A DNA stretch of 64,000 nt from NCBI GenBank assembly GCA_033807695.1, contig CM066300.1, positions 3,038,001 through 3,102,000 on the forward strand. The letters are read 5' to 3'. This document shows, piece by piece, positions 1 through 12,522 of the stretch (its first letter is position 1; the number at the start of each line of letters is the position of its first letter). Made by a program: the position numbers and the translations under genes. The stretch is from Daedaleopsis sinensis (lineage: Eukaryota > Basidiomycota > Agaricomycetes > Polyporales > Polyporaceae). Below the pieces are notes generated by a model. It saw nothing but the letters and a program-made list of their open reading frames with translations, ran no database searches and was not told where the DNA came from.

Positions 1-1489
1 AGCGTGGTCTCGTCGCTTTCAACAACAGTGATCAGCGTTTCACCGGTTGGTGGGCAAACAACATCACGGGCAACTGGAACTGCGTTTCTAACGGCGGTCT
101 CACGCTGGGTGCCCTCGCCATCCTCGGAGACGACACCACCGGCACCGCTGAGTCGATCCTCGCCCAAACCGTCCCCAACGTCAAGTCGAACTGCGTGTTC
201 GCCGTGTCCGATGACGGTAGTTGGTCCGAAACTGCACACTACTGGTACTTCGGTACTAGTGCGTTCGCGGAAATGGCTGGTGCGCTCCAGAGCGCCACCG
301 GCTCTGACCAAGGGCTGCTCGATGCCAACCCCAACTTCGTGAAAACTGGTCTCTTCCACATGTCGATCACTGGTCCTGGTTCCCTGTTCGCATGGGGTGA
401 TCACGGTCCTAACAAGTTTTCGACTACCGCCAACGGTATGTTCCTCTTTGGAGACCATTACAACCACCCCGAGTACCAGCTCTTCCAGCGCGACGCATTC
501 GACGCCCCTGAGCCGTGGAGTATGTTCTGGTACAACCCCCTTGTCTCCGGCGCGTGGTGGGACGGGCTCGCCATCGACCAATTCTTCACAAACGACGACG
601 ATCAGTGGGCCGCTTTCCGTGGGTCATGGACGGACCAGACTACGCTGTATGTCGCGATGAAGGGTGGTTCCAACCAGCGCCACCAGACGCACAACGACTT
701 GGATGCTGGCGATTTCGTCCTCGATGCGCTTGGCACTCGTTGGGCGGGCGAGCTCGGCTCAGGTGACTACCGTTCGGAGGGCTACTTCAGCAACGACACC
801 CAGGCCAGCGAGCGGTGGCTGTACTACCGCAAGCGGACGGAGGGTCAGAACACGATTCTGGTCAACCAGAAGAACCAACTTGTCACGGATGCCCCGAAGA
901 TTCTTCAGCATGACTCTACCGGCACGAAGCAGGGTTCAAGCACTGTCCTCGACATTCAGACGAGCGACACTGCCTTCTTCACAGTTGATCTCACGAGCGC
1001 ATATGAGGACGTGTAAGTAGTCTTCGTTCCTAAGAGACTATGGTCGATGCTGATAATTCGTACAGCACATCGTTTAAGCGTGGTGTGCGGACCCTCAACG
1101 GTCGCAAACAGGTCCTTCTCCAAGACGACATCAATGCGTCCGGGTCGATTATGTGGCGGATGCACACGAACGCGACGGTCACACCCTCGGGCACCAGTGC
1201 GACCCTGAAGATTGACGACAAGACGCTTCAGATGACGATTCTCAACGCCCCCGACGGTGCGGCAATCACTACTGGCCCCGCCACACGGTTCCCGGACGAC
1301 CCACCTCTGCCGGCCGGGGAGACGGATCAGGAGAACAAGGACGTGACGGTGGTCATGATCAACCTGCCCGCTGGCACGTACAGCCTGCAGGTGTTGTTCA
1401 ACCCGCAGTGGGATGGGATGTCGTCGAGCGACTTCAAGACCCCTGGGCTCGTGGCGATCGACCAGTGGTCGTTGACAAGTCACGACTGA
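1..1489 (+). CDS. Heparinase II/III-like (alginate/chondroitin lyase fold) protein, 3' part
   Basis: The 5' end lies outside the window. The reading frame enters at base 3 and is open to 1012. A GT-AG intron at 1013-1065 joins it to 1066-1489, ending in TGA. About 478 residues are visible. The stretch around HNDLDAGDFVLDALG followed by RWAGELGSGDY (about 710-775) is the typical C-terminal core of heparinase II/III-like proteins, where the His/Asp and buried strands of the beta-sandwich lie. The upstream part, rich in Trp and Asn, fits the alpha/alpha toroid of the same superfamily. Family members cleave uronic-acid polysaccharides by beta-elimination; the real substrate cannot be read from sequence. 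A signal peptide would be expected but is not visible. The family call is inferred from motifs; the splice is supported by frame. Confidence 0.78.
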
Positions 1490-2141
1490 TTGATTGAGAG
1501 CGTGGTGGGGTCATGACGAGCGTCGCAGAGACTATGATTACTTAGTGATGGACAGATCCGGTTTCGACTGACTTGATGATGTATCTTTGATTCCATACTA
1601 CCTTGCCTTGTGCACCCTGTGGACTGTGTCGTAGGGAGCTAGCTAGCCGCATTCGTAATACGCATGGATGTCTGTGACGGAGAGCGGGTAGCGTGAGGTG
1701 GACGTTGTCGTCGACGTCAACGGGGGCGGGGATACTTATCGGCAAACGCGGACGTGTGAAAATTGAAAGTGCGCAGCGGGGCCTAGCGGGGTACGGGCGG
1801 CCAATAGGAATGGGTGATGTGGGCGCTGGTTCCCTTGGTACCCGACCATCGAACCTGTTTTCTCCCTCTCGCGCCCATCCACGTCCCCTGGCTTCAGCCA
1901 ACGTCCGCTCCTTACTCTTGTCTCTCCTTCCCCCGCAACAAAACTCAAATCCATAGACGGGGACCCCCACCCCCTCCCGTCCAGTGCGTTCTCTTTCTCT
2001 TCATCCCAGGCTGGCCTGCCCCGTCTCTCCTCCAAGAGCCGGCGTTCCCCCAAACGACCTTGAGTAACGCATTGACCACCTCCCGTCCCGTAGCCCCTCC
2101 CAACCTCCTCCCTTCCGTCTTCGACTTGAATATACGTAGCC
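1490..2141. other. Intergenic region with CT-rich 5' leader
   Basis: No supported gene. The last 200 bases before the next start are pyrimidine-rich on the + strand, as usual for basidiomycete core promoters and leaders. No clear TATA element or RNA gene was seen. Confidence 0.6.
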
Positions 2142-3273
2142 ATGTTTGCCCGCTCGAACAGCAAGGTCGCTCTCACATTCCTTTGCCTCGTCGTCGCCCT
2201 GGGTTTGGCCAACGTATCCGAGGCGAATGCTCTCGTTCAATCCCCCCGCGACCATGCCCAGCTCAACCGCATGATCAAGAAGCGTACCGTTGAGCAACGC
2301 GGCCTCTTCGATTTCCCTCCCATCAACGGTGCCGCCGGTGAGCCCACTGGCACTCCAAGCACAGATTCGGCTGCCACCACCACCACTGGTACTGGTACTG
2401 GTTCTGGCACCACTACAGGGGTCACCACGACCACGACCAGCGGTGCCAGCACGACCACCGATACTAACACGACTGGGGTGAGTACAATGTTCGAGTCACT
2501 GGGCGTTGTTGGCTTACCGTTGCGCTGCTCAGACCACCACTGGGACCTCGACCACCACTGGCTCCGGTACCACTACGACCACCACCAACACCAGTACAAC
2601 GACGACTTCCTCCACCACCACCAGCACGACGCCCACGTCGACTACTTCGCCGCCTACTACCACTACTCAGGCCCCCGCGACTACCCAGCCGCCTGGCACC
2701 GATACCCAGACAGAGACTACCCCGCATACGTCCACGAAATTCGTGACGGCCGTCCAATCCTCCGACGCTCCTGATCCCACCAGCGCCAACTCGCTCGGCG
2801 GTCTCAAGGATGACAACAGCAACAAGATCACGAAGACCACTCTCACCGTGATCGTGGCCGTGGCCGCTTCTATCGGTGCTGTCGCGCTCGCATGGACACT
2901 CTTCCGCAAATGGAAGCTCCGCCCGTCCTCCAACTTCGACGATCGCATGCAGCCCATCGACTGGCAGCCCACTGGCCCCGAGGACTCTGGCATCCCGACC
3001 CACCGTCGTGCCGGTTCCGCGGCCTCCCACGGCTCGTTCCACTCCGGTGACGGCCACGCCAGCGGCTATGGCTCGAACCACGGCCACGGTGGTCTTGACC
3101 CGCTTCCCGAGCACGACTTCACTGCCACTTCCAACCTCGCCCCCGTTGGTGGCTACGCTGATCTCCAGCGCGGCCCGAGCCCGCAGCCCACCATGTCTGA
3201 GTTGTCGCGCGGCCCAAGCATGATGCACCAGCAGCCGTACGCCCCGGCGTACAACACCGGCATGCGCTACTGA
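2142..3273 (+). CDS. Ser/Thr-rich single-pass membrane protein (Mid2/WSC-sensor-like architecture)
   Basis: Two exons, 2142-2477 and 2533-3273, with a 55-bp GT-AG phase-0 intron; 358 residues. An N-terminal signal peptide (hydrophobic VALTFLCLVVALGLA, then an Ala-rich cleavage region) is followed by about 130 residues dominated by Thr, Ser, Gly and Pro, expected to be heavily O-glycosylated. One transmembrane helix (LTVIVAVAASIGAVALAWTLF) is followed by a basic FRKWK stop-transfer and a cytosolic tail of about 110 residues rich in Gly, His, Ser and Pro. This layout is that of fungal cell-wall stress sensors, but no WSC or cysteine-rich head domain is present, so a sensor role is only inferred. 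The intron lies inside the low-complexity Thr tract. Confidence 0.75.
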
Positions 3274-3953
3274 GCGAGCGCGCCGAGTGTCCCGAGTCGA
3301 GATGTAAATGGTGTAGCGCGTTCTCGTTGTACAGATAATAGTGGACACGCTTACAACGATACCTGCTCATTGCTCTAGGGCCTGCTGGATCACCTACTTC
3401 ACATCGCGGGCCCCCGCAGTCTCTGTCCGCCCCTCTTCCTTCTGCCTGTCTATTGATACTTTCATCCTCCTTTAACCCCTTTCGTCGCGTTGGAGAATTA
3501 GTACTGATGTATGATCTTCTTCGCTTACCCGCTGGACGCTTCAACGATCCCTATACCGTGTCCCGTTTAGTTCATACGACGAGGCGGTAACGTAGCTTGG
3601 CGCCTCCTCTTTATGACTCTTTGTCTATGTGCGTACACATTCAAACGACGACTTGGCAAGACAGTGCGTCGACCCATGGTCAATATCTCTTGGTGTGCCC
3701 GCCCGATCGCACGGCTGTCGACGCTTCCGTTCGAGATGTCAGGGAAGAAGACTTCTCACGTCCGTGGACCTGTCACTAGTGCACGAAGTGGTTTGATATT
3801 CTGTGTCGAGAACGTGTGTACAATCCAGATACTAGATTGTCGCCGCGAGTTGCGGACATGATGGCATTGGATAGGTCCAGCGTTGTTCAATTTCGTGCAT
3901 ACGACGCATATCCCAGCCACATTGGTTCTACATGCACGACTAATTACCACCAT
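3274..3953. other. Intergenic region between convergent genes
   Basis: Lies between two convergent 3' ends. Short open frames on both strands show no domain or splice logic. I see nothing else in it. Confidence 0.55.
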
Positions 3954-6576
3954 CTACGTCTCCGACTCCTCCCCCGACTCCTCGTCCTCATCCCCGTCGT
4001 GGAGGACAAGTGCCCCGAACCTGCCAGCAGTCACGCCCGTCCTCGGGCTCACAGGAGCAGTGCCTTCATCTTCCTCAACACCCGACTCTTCCTCGTCTTC
4101 TGACAGACCGTGATCCGCGTGCTCGTTCTCGTCCTCGTCGTACTCCCGCTCGCTGTCGCCATCGCTGTCGTCCTGTCCGTCGTGTTCATGCGCGATCCAG
4201 ATGCCCGCACCGGTATCGGCGCCGCCCGGGCCTTCTTGTTCCAGCGCGCGTGCCTCGATCGTGCTCAGGTCCGTGCCCGGGGGCCAGAACGCCCACCGGA
4301 TCCTGCCCTCGGCGAGTGCACGGAGGACTGTGGTGGTACCATTATTAATGCCATCCGTGGTTCGTGGTTCGTGCATCGTAAGCCCGACGTTCGCGGCAGC
4401 GAGGTATTCGTGGGCACGACGGAGATCCGGAGTGTCGAAAGAATAGCGTGTGTATCGGCATGGCATTATAAATCGGGCCGCGCCGCGCGTCGTGAGGTTA
4501 ATAGCGAACATGTGAACGCACGTCAGCCTTCCAGTCTCTACTCTCGCGCGGCGGGAATAGGCATCGGAGTCGGAATAGGGGCGAAGGGGGCCGGGAAAAG
4601 AAGGAGGGAAAGAGAGAGAGAGAAAGCTCACGCACTTGCGTTCCCTGCGCGGTTAACGTCAGGCCGCCCAGCCTTCGCGGTCACCCAGCCCTTCTTGCTG
4701 GCGTAGGCGGTGAGGATGTCCATCGCGGTCCACACGGGCTGCCGCTGCGGTGCGTCGGCTGCCTCGCGATCGTGCGGCCGCATGCCCTCGCGCCAGGTCC
4801 GTTTATCTGCGGCCGGCGGGGAAGCCAGAGAAGGGTGTGTGAGCCCGAGGATGCGCTCGAGCGGGAGAAGGCGCGCGGCGTGGTAGATGCAGAGCGGCAC
4901 GGCAGACACGCGCGATATGGGCAGGATGCCGCTCAGGACCTGCAGGAGCAGTGCTTCGCGCGTGAGCGGCAGGGTCCTGTGACAGAGGGCGAGGAGGAGA
5001 AGCCGCACCTGTGTCTCCATCGGGACATAGTTTGGGATGACGAGCCCGGGACAGTCGACGAGGCGCACTTCCGACGTCCAGAAGAGGGTTTGGAAGTGCT
5101 TCGTCTGCTCGGTGGCCCGAACGTTAAACCACCTTAGGGCGCGCTGCAGAGCGAGAAGCCTCACCTTCCCAGGTGTCCGAGATGCCCTGACCTTTTGGGT
5201 GCCAAACAGGGCATTCAGGAGCGACGACTTGCCTACGTTGGGTTGACCTACAGAGGAGAACAGGGGAGTTTATGTGAAAACGACGGTGGCGGTAGAGTTG
5301 CGGGAGGAGAGCGTTTACCAATGAGGCCGATAGTTAGAACCTCGGGCTCCGAGTCGTCGTCTTCTGTCTTTTCCTCGGCGGCGTTCTCCTCTGACGCTAC
5401 CGTGTGTGACTTCGGAGCAGCAGCCCCTCCTACGACGGTGCCTACCTGACCGCCACGGGCTTTGAGTACACCGTCCCAGTCGACTTCAGCCTTGATTCTC
5501 GGCTTCCAGCTCGCCAATCGATCTGGGTTGTTTTGTACAGCAGTCGGAGGCTCCAGCAGTTCGGCATGAGTGTCCCTCAGCGCGTCAACTAGCGTTTGAC
5601 GGAACGCAGACGGAAGATGAGGCTCATACATCCGCTTCCTGGAAGCAGAGGTACTCCCGCTTGAGTTCTTCTCCGTGTATGATTCTACCTGGACGACACG
5701 CGTGCCGGGGTAGAGGGCGTTGAGATATTTGGTCCATGCTGTAGCCCTTTCCGGGCCGGATATGTCGACCTTTGTCAGGACAAGGATGATGCGCAGCCGC
5801 GAGGCATTTGAGACGCTGGATAGATAAGCTAACAACGCTGGCGGGAGGTGTAGCGTCGGACAGCGCGAGTCGAGAAGAATGAGGAGGATCTGTGATATTT
5901 CTGTCACTCTCCATCTGTCAAACAATCAATGTTATGTTATCGGTGGTTCACGACAGGGGTACACCAGAGATACCCACAATTGTCGCCAAACTTCAAGGTT
6001 GCGCTCATAGGACGTCGGGGCCCGGGGCATCGGGTGTGTTGTTTCCTCGCCGAAGGCCTGTTGAGCGGCCGGAGATGATTCATGGCCGACGTCATCCGCG
6101 CTGCACCATGCGGTGACTGTTGCGTCCGTTTGGACGAGCCACTTTCTGAAGAGACCCTCCTCGTTTGCCTCGAGCTCTTTCTTGGTCGTGTCGTAGCGCC
6201 ATTTGGGACGCTTTGGACAAGTCAGCTGGCTCGATTGCGCAGGATCGGCGTCTGGTAGGAGTTTGTCAACATCCGGGAGGATCGTGAGGTCGGAAGGTAC
6301 TGGGCGTTGCAGAGGCAACGTGGACGCTAGAACTTTTGTTTCCTCCAAGAACGCCTGGGGGAGCTTGAAGAAAGAGGACTCGAGACGGCGGGAGGAGTCT
6401 GCGGCGGCCGTGCGTGCGGCTGAGCCGAGAAGTTGGCCTGTGGGTCCTCTGCGAACCTTGCGGTGTTTGTCTGGTTTGTTGGGGGGCGGGGCGGGGACAT
6501 CGCCGCGTTTTACGGCGCGTTTGAGCTGGAGCTGCTCCTTGCGCTGCTTTGCGGAGAATGGTTTGCGACGATGCAT
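3954..6576 (-). CDS. GNL1-like circularly permuted GTPase (YlqF/MMR1-HSR1 family)
   Basis: Five exons on the minus strand: 6576-5978, 5914-5319, 5247-5165, 5104-4636, 4327-3954; 706 residues. The N terminus (RRKPFSAKQRKEQLQLKRA) is the basic GNL1 signature. The G motifs come in permuted order: TKVD (G4) first, then GQPNVGKSS (G1, rebuilt across the 71-bp intron), TPGK-TKHFQT (G2 region, rebuilt across the 60-bp intron), then DCPG (G3). The sequences YERNLEVWRQLW and LDSRCPTLHLPPAL before G4 are typical of GNL1 rather than LSG1. The C-terminal GRPDVNRAGN-ILRALAEGRI block is joined by an unusually long 308-bp intron, and an acidic tail rich in Asp and Glu ends the protein. Family members act in ribosome biogenesis or nucleolar function; this is known for relatives, not shown here. 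Confidence 0.88.
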
Positions 6577-7110
6577 GTGGTTGTGGCTGGAGTGTGTATA
6601 GCGCCGGCTGCGGTAACGGAGCGTGATCCGCTGTGCGCCCCGCCCCGTAGCGATTGCCCTCTTCGGGCTCTAAGTACGTGGCGGAGCCTCTCTACCAAAC
6701 ACCAAGACCGGTAACGAGCCCAACACGCGTTAACGTTGCCCGTGCGATCGCCGCTCGACGCGCTGGGGCATCTCCGACTCCACGCCCATGCGCGCTCTGC
6801 ACTCCCCACCTCATCTCTGTCTCATCCGGGGCGGAGGCGATGGCGAGACAGCGTTGGGGATGGTGCACGGCGTGAGCTCGAGAACAAGGACGCTGTCCGG
6901 TGAATTGCACGGCTGGCTCCGTCGGCTGTGAACAGGCACACGGGACGGGCATTACGCAAAGATGGCGATCGGGGAGATATTGGGCGTCAGGATCGGATGT
7001 CGAGAGCTTCTGCTGCCGCCTGCGAATCTGGCCACATTCGTCCCGGCCAGAGCCCGCGATGTCTCCTCTCCTCCATCTTCTCCTTCCCTCCTCATGACTC
7101 CCTCCTCATA
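6577..7110. promoter_or_regulatory. Divergent promoter region with a uORF overlapping the methyltransferase start
   Basis: Separates the divergent GTPase (-) and methyltransferase (+) starts. A 5-codon upstream frame (ATG at 7094) ends with TAA at 7109-7111, whose last A is the first base of the main ATG. This TAATG arrangement suggests termination-reinitiation, if the transcript starts upstream of 7094. No TATA box was identified. Confidence 0.5.
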
Positions 7111-9320
7111 ATGGGCCCTCCACACCCCGCCCCCCGCCAGCCCCGTCTCAGCTGCAGCTCCACCACCACACACAACGGCTCTACCGACAGTCGCACCAGC
7201 TTCCCCAAGGGCTCCCACCGCAAGGAGAACCAGTTCATATACCGCAATGGCTCAAAACTACACGCATACGACAGGGACAAGGCGCCCTACCCAAGCTCCT
7301 TCGACCCCAAGGTCGTCGAACTGTACGTTAACCTCCGCTCTATCTATCCGCCGTGTCCCCATGTGAACCCATGCCGTACAGTCAATGTCTCGACAACGCA
7401 CTCATGTCGGCTTCAAAGGGCTCCTTATCCTTCGCGGACTTCAATCATCCAAAGTCTCCCCCCAAGCGCTGTCTAGACATTGGTACCGGCGTACGTCACA
7501 CGTCCCTCGTCTATTCTCCTGTCACTCAGCCTCTCCGATTAGCTCGGTCTCTGGGTCATCTCATGCGCCAAAGCATGGCCCGAGGCGACCTTCGTGCGTA
7601 GACCATGGCTCCCAGCCGCACCCTCACTGACCGCCTCGTAGGTTGGCCTGGACATGGTCAATATACAAGTACCGCTGAGGATACTTGATGTCGACGTTGC
7701 GGACCGTATCGAATGGGTCCATACCAACGTGTACGTGCGTCGCGCTAGTATCACTGGATTTATGCCGACGTAACACAACCTAGCTTACGGAACAAACTAC
7801 CATTTGAGGATGAGGAGTTCGACTACGTGCATATACAGAGCCTGGCACTCGGGATACCAGAGAATAAGGTGGGTACATGCTGTGTCGCGCTTGTGCTTTA
7901 TTCGCTAATCTCTCGGCTCAGTGGCACTCGTTATATGAGGTCGGCAAGCATACTCCAATTTGACGTTCATCCACTGATACTCCGCTCAGGAGATTCTCAG
8001 AGTCATGAAACCAGGAGCGATCATCGAGCAGGTGGAAGAAGGTATGGCGAGCGTTCTCTGAGCCCTTCGCATAGTTTACTCATTCCTGGTAATAGACGCG
8101 ATATTTCCTACCTTACCCAAATGGTACACCGCTCCCCTCCGTGCCCATTCTCGGACTTTGTCGACGGCTGTTCCCGGGACGGTGCAACAACGGCTTTCAT
8201 TCCCTCATATGCCAGATACCTCCCATCTAGAACATGAGCACGAAATGCTAGAAAGTCTCTTTGGTGATGTCTGGACAAATAGATTCATCAACAGCACACC
8301 GACATCAGCGTTACCCGGTTACTTCTCAGCGTTTTTTGAACGGGTAGTCGCGCCTCCCGTTTCCATCTGGCTATCACCACCATTTCCCCCCTTCGCACCA
8401 CTCCCCGGCGTTCACAAAAACGTTCCCTCAACTCTTTCACAAAGCATTTTACCTCGTTCAGACAGGAATGGATCAGCAGAAGTACACGGGGACGCGACTA
8501 ATCTCCTCAGCAAACCTCTCGACAATACCGACTCACTCACGCCGTCACCATCTACCACCCTCCAGACATTCCCCGAGAACAGCATCAAGGATAAAATTTC
8601 TCCGTCACCATCTACGACGTCTCTCCGCGAAGTTGCAAACATAATCGACCAAGCACGCATGGATCCTGAAAACGCTTCCACCATATCATTGGCGAGCTAC
8701 ACTGACTCACAAACCTCGTCGGGTTCTGGGTCGGGTTCCGGGTCGTCAAAGGCGGGCAAACGGCCGTCAGTAATGCTCCTCGCATCGCCCGAGGACAGCA
8801 CATCGCTTGGTGGAAACCTCGCGTCCGGAATAGTGCCGCTCGAGCGGGTACAATCCCAGGACGAACACACACAGTATATGCACCTCTTCCGGTCATTCAC
8901 GTATGTCCTGTCGGTCAAGGAGGCGATGTGGGACGAGCTCCTGGTACGCGTGCATGCAAAGGACGAGCGCCTCCGGCGATATGGCTGGAGAGATGAAGAC
9001 TATAACGAGCATGCGAGTCGAGCGATCTTTGACTATGCCATTGATCTGTACGAAAGGTGTGTGTGGGCACTGCTCGTGTGACGTGAGGGTTCTAACGTGA
9101 TTGTCTTAGTGACATGCGAGGTCGAATAGCCCTGTGGAACTCTGCCGTGCAGAACGGGTGGGAATTGCCGTCACGCGACCCACCATCCAAGGCAGAAGTG
9201 ATGGAACAAATGCACCTGCGACGCGAGATCTTGGAGGCCCAACAGCTCGCGGAGCTCAACGATGAGCCCGAGCAACCTGCTCGTGTGTTTCGCATCCTCA
9301 TAGGTTACAAGGAATCATGA
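7111..9320 (+). CDS. Class I SAM-dependent methyltransferase with long C-terminal extension
   Basis: Nine exons: 7111-7322, 7382-7490, 7543-7593, 7642-7730, 7784-7868, 7922-7939, 7990-8041, 8096-9056, 9110-9320; 595 residues. The introns are 48-59 bp. The Rossmann core is split over the small exons: motif I KRCLDIGTGLGLWVISCAK, an acidic strand end VGLDMVN, ADRIEWVHTNV, then LPFEDEEFDYVHIQ, and the post-motif LRVMKPGAIIEQVEE. The large exon 8 holds a Ser/Pro-rich, probably disordered region and a helical C-terminal part with no recognised domain. Basidiomycete genomes carry many such orphan methyltransferases, some linked to development or secondary metabolism, but no substrate can be assigned. 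Exon 6 is only 18 nt. The start at 7111 is preferred over an in-frame upstream start because of the stop-start overlap described for the leader. Confidence 0.82.
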
Positions 9321-9810
9321 CATACGCACGGACGAGGTGTTACGACAGTGACCCGACGTTATGAGACGTTGTGATTGAGTACCTCTAGATATGTGCATAG
9401 AGGATATCGACCACGGATAATGGTCACTTATTGATATGTATATTATGAGTCTTGTTTTACATAGACATACTACCACTTGTATACCACCACATCGTATGTC
9501 TCCTATCCTCTTCCTTTGATACCCTCCCTTTCGATGTGCCCTTCACCGAGGTTAACTTATTGCGGTGAGTTTGCTGCCCATGTCAGCCCCGCCGTCTCGG
9601 TGCTGACATGTTTGTCGCAGGCTCTTTTTCGCTTCACGCTCGGGGCTGGTCGATCGCTCATGCCAGCCTCCCGCCAGCCCGCATATATACCCCCTTCACT
9701 CTCCACTCGTCGTCCCTCTCCACCTCCCTTCCTCTCATCCAAGCTGGTCTTCATTTGCTGTCCAACTCTTATATCCGCTCATAGACTGGCTCTGCGAACT
9801 TCCGCCAGCC
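9321..9810. promoter_or_regulatory. Intergenic/promoter region with TATA-like element at 9684
   Basis: No gene. TATATA occurs at 9684-9689, followed by a CT-rich tract of about 100 bases up to the ATG at 9811, a plausible core promoter for the next gene. Confidence 0.4.
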
Positions 9811-12272
9811 ATGAGCACATCGCCCAACTCTCGCAGGCAATCCGTCCAATGGTCGCTCCCGCCTATCCCGCCTGTACAGCCTGACGACGGGTCCCCATCC
9901 AAGTCTCCGCGCAAATACCGAGAATACCCGACGCCACATCCGCGGAAGTTGGCTGAGGTAGCATCATACCTCACCGACAACGAGACCGCCGGTGCTGTTG
10001 CCGCATACAAAGCGGACGAGCCCGCCCACCCATACCTTCGGCGGGAGGGCCCGGGGCCGCCGCCCAAGGAAGACGGCCCGCCGCCAGGATCATCTCGCGC
10101 TGGGCAGTTTACTCGCGCAAGACCCACGAACCCGCAGGTTTTTCCTGATGCCCTCCCCGCCGGACGCTCGCTGAGCCAGGTGGAGGAGGGCGGACAAACC
10201 CGGAGGGACAGGCGCAACGAGGGCGGGTCGAGCGTGGTCGCGGAGCTCGTCAAGTTCGGGCTCAAGCACGGCATCGCGCGCGGGCTGAAGAGCAGCACTA
10301 AGCGTGTCCGGCGCTCGAGCTTGAAGTATTCCTCGACGTCCGCTCTATACGAGAGGGACGTGAAAGCGGACGAACAGGAGAAGGAGAAGGAGGAGAAGAA
10401 GGTAGCGTCCGTGCTCGGGCGGAGGATGAGCTACTCCGAGCGGGTCAAGGTGATGCGCGAGCGGCGGCACTCCCAGATCATTCACCATGTCGAAGGTGGG
10501 TTTCCATTGCAGCCTCAGCTTCAATCCCTGCGGCTGACTGAATCCGCTTGCAGATTACGTCGCAAGGCAGAAATTCCTCATCCGTCTCGCCAAGGCTCTG
10601 CTCTCGTTTGGGGCGCCGTCCCACCGCATCGAGTCCCAGCTCGCTTCTGCCAGCGAGATTCTCGATGTCAACGTCGGCTTCGTCCACCTCCCAAACCTGA
10701 TCATGGCCTCTTTCATGGACTCGGGCACGCGCACGTCCGAGACCCACTTCGTCCGCGCCGGCGGGCGCGTCGCACTGACGAAGCTGCACTCGGTGCACGC
10801 CGTTTACCGCGACGTGCTGCACGATAAGATCGGCGCGACCGAGGGTTCAGAACGGCTCAAGGCAATCCTGCTGGAGAAGCCGATATACCCCATCTGGGTC
10901 CGGTGCCTCCTCGCCTTCCTCTGCGCGTCCATTATATGCGTATTATCGTTTGGGGGCTCGATCGTAGACATGTTCATCAGCGGCTTGAGTGCGTCCCTGC
11001 TGCAGTATCTTGGCCTGAACGCCGCCGCCAAGAGCACCATATATGCCAACGTCTACGAGTAAGCGGCCTAAACTTATGCGTGTCAGAATTTAGAATTAAC
11101 GCACTTTCTCCCAGAATATCGGTCTCGATCCTCGTCTCGTTCCTGGCTCGAGCACTCGGGACGCTGAAAGGGAACCTATTCTGCTACAGCTCAATCTCGT
11201 CTGCGGGAGTCGTCCTCATCCTTCCTGGGTTCACCATCCGTAAGCGCTTGCACTGACTTCTCTGGAATCGGCGAGTTAACCACCATCTCCAGTAATCGCG
11301 GCTCTCGAGCTGACCTCCAGGAATATCCTTTGTGGATCAGTACGGATGGTCTACGCTATCATTTACACACTCTTTTTGGTACGTTTTGCCCGTCGATCCT
11401 TTTTGTGAGATGCTCATTGCTACTGAAGGGGTTCGGCTTGACGATTGGGTCGGATTTCTACCTGGTGGTGAATCCCCACGCACGGGACAACCTTGCAGCG
11501 ACCAACATGTTAGGCTCCGAAGTCTTACACGGCATGTTAATCGACACCAACACGACCGCCAATGTGGGCGGCACCTTTACATTCCTCGACTCTGCCGCTT
11601 CCGGACACAGCAATTTCATTAAAGGTACGCCAGCCGTCCGCACAAACAGCACCCCGCCCCAGAAAAATCTCACGTGCCTGCGCAGGATGCTATCGCGACC
11701 CCTCCTGGCCCTGGTACAGACAGCCGTTCCCCTGGTGGACCATGCTCTTCCTCGTGCCCCTGTACTCGACGTGCTCCTCGATCCAGAACCTGCAGTCAAT
11801 CCGGAGCATCCAGCTCCCGATCATGGTCACCTTCTCGTGCGCGGCCTACGCCGCCAACCGCCTCGCCAACCACTTCGTCTCCGACCGGGGCGACATCGTC
11901 TCTGCCTTCGGGGCCTTTGTCATCGGCTTATGTGGAAACACCTATTCCCGGCTCGTCGGAGGTACTGCGTTCACGTCCATGGTGACGGGAGTCTTGTTCC
12001 TCGTGCCGGTGAGTGCGCCCTGAGCTCGCCATGCTTCGTCATCTGCAGCCGGACTCTGACCCCCTTTCTTCCGCCTTTCATAGTCCGCTATCGGTAATGA
12101 CGGTGGGCTCATCCAGAGTTATCACAACTCGGAAGAACGCTATTCAAGCAGTTTCGGGCTGGGCATACGCATGATTCAGGTCGCGATCGGGGTCACTATC
12201 GGACTGTTTGTCGCGCAGATTTTGGTGTATGCTCTGGGCAGGCGCAAGAGCGTGGCGCACTTTGCGTTCTAG
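9811..12272 (+). CDS. PRM10-like ThrE/DUF1212 multi-pass membrane protein
   Basis: Seven exons: 9811-10495, 10554-11058, 11115-11239, 11293-11378, 11429-11624, 11686-12008, 12084-12272; 702 residues. The start GCCATGAG has good context. A basic, Pro-rich cytosolic N terminus of about 230 residues ends in a short acidic/basic coiled-coil-like stretch. The ThrE core follows: ARQKFLIRLAKALLSFGAPSHRIE, then MASFMDSGTRTSETHFVRA, the most conserved DUF1212 block, and about ten hydrophobic helices, including the GCYRDPSWPWYRQPFPWW loop that separates the N- and C-terminal ThrE halves. Related yeast protein Prm10 is pheromone-induced and of unknown transport activity, and bacterial ThrE exports threonine. 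Substrate here is unknown. All junctions keep frame and conserved motifs. Confidence 0.88.
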
Positions 12273-12522
12273 CCGCCCAGATAGTCTACGGTCATATACA
12301 TATCGTTCCGGCAACACATTATTGCCTCTATTGTTCGGCGCAATGTTCAAAGTTCCGATACGGACACGGGTAAACGAACAACAACACATCACCGCGGACT
12401 GGTGATACAGCAAAAAAGCATGGCGACGAGGGACGGCGAAAGGATTGTTAGCGGGAAGATACAATACACGAATACGGGAATGTTTATAGAGCAATAACGT
12501 AGGGTAGCATAGAGAAGATAAG
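12273..12522. other. Convergent intergenic spacer
   Basis: 250 bp between two convergent 3' ends; no recognisable feature. Confidence 0.5.

Noticed and set aside
1542..2297. Several minus-strand open frames opposite the membrane-protein promoter
   Set aside because: No domains, biased composition and no splice logic; they mirror CT-rich leader DNA.
9057..9081. Read-through stop at the end of methyltransferase exon 8
   Set aside because: A GTGTGT donor at 9057 and acceptor at 9109 extend the protein in frame by 70 residues with plausible helical sequence.
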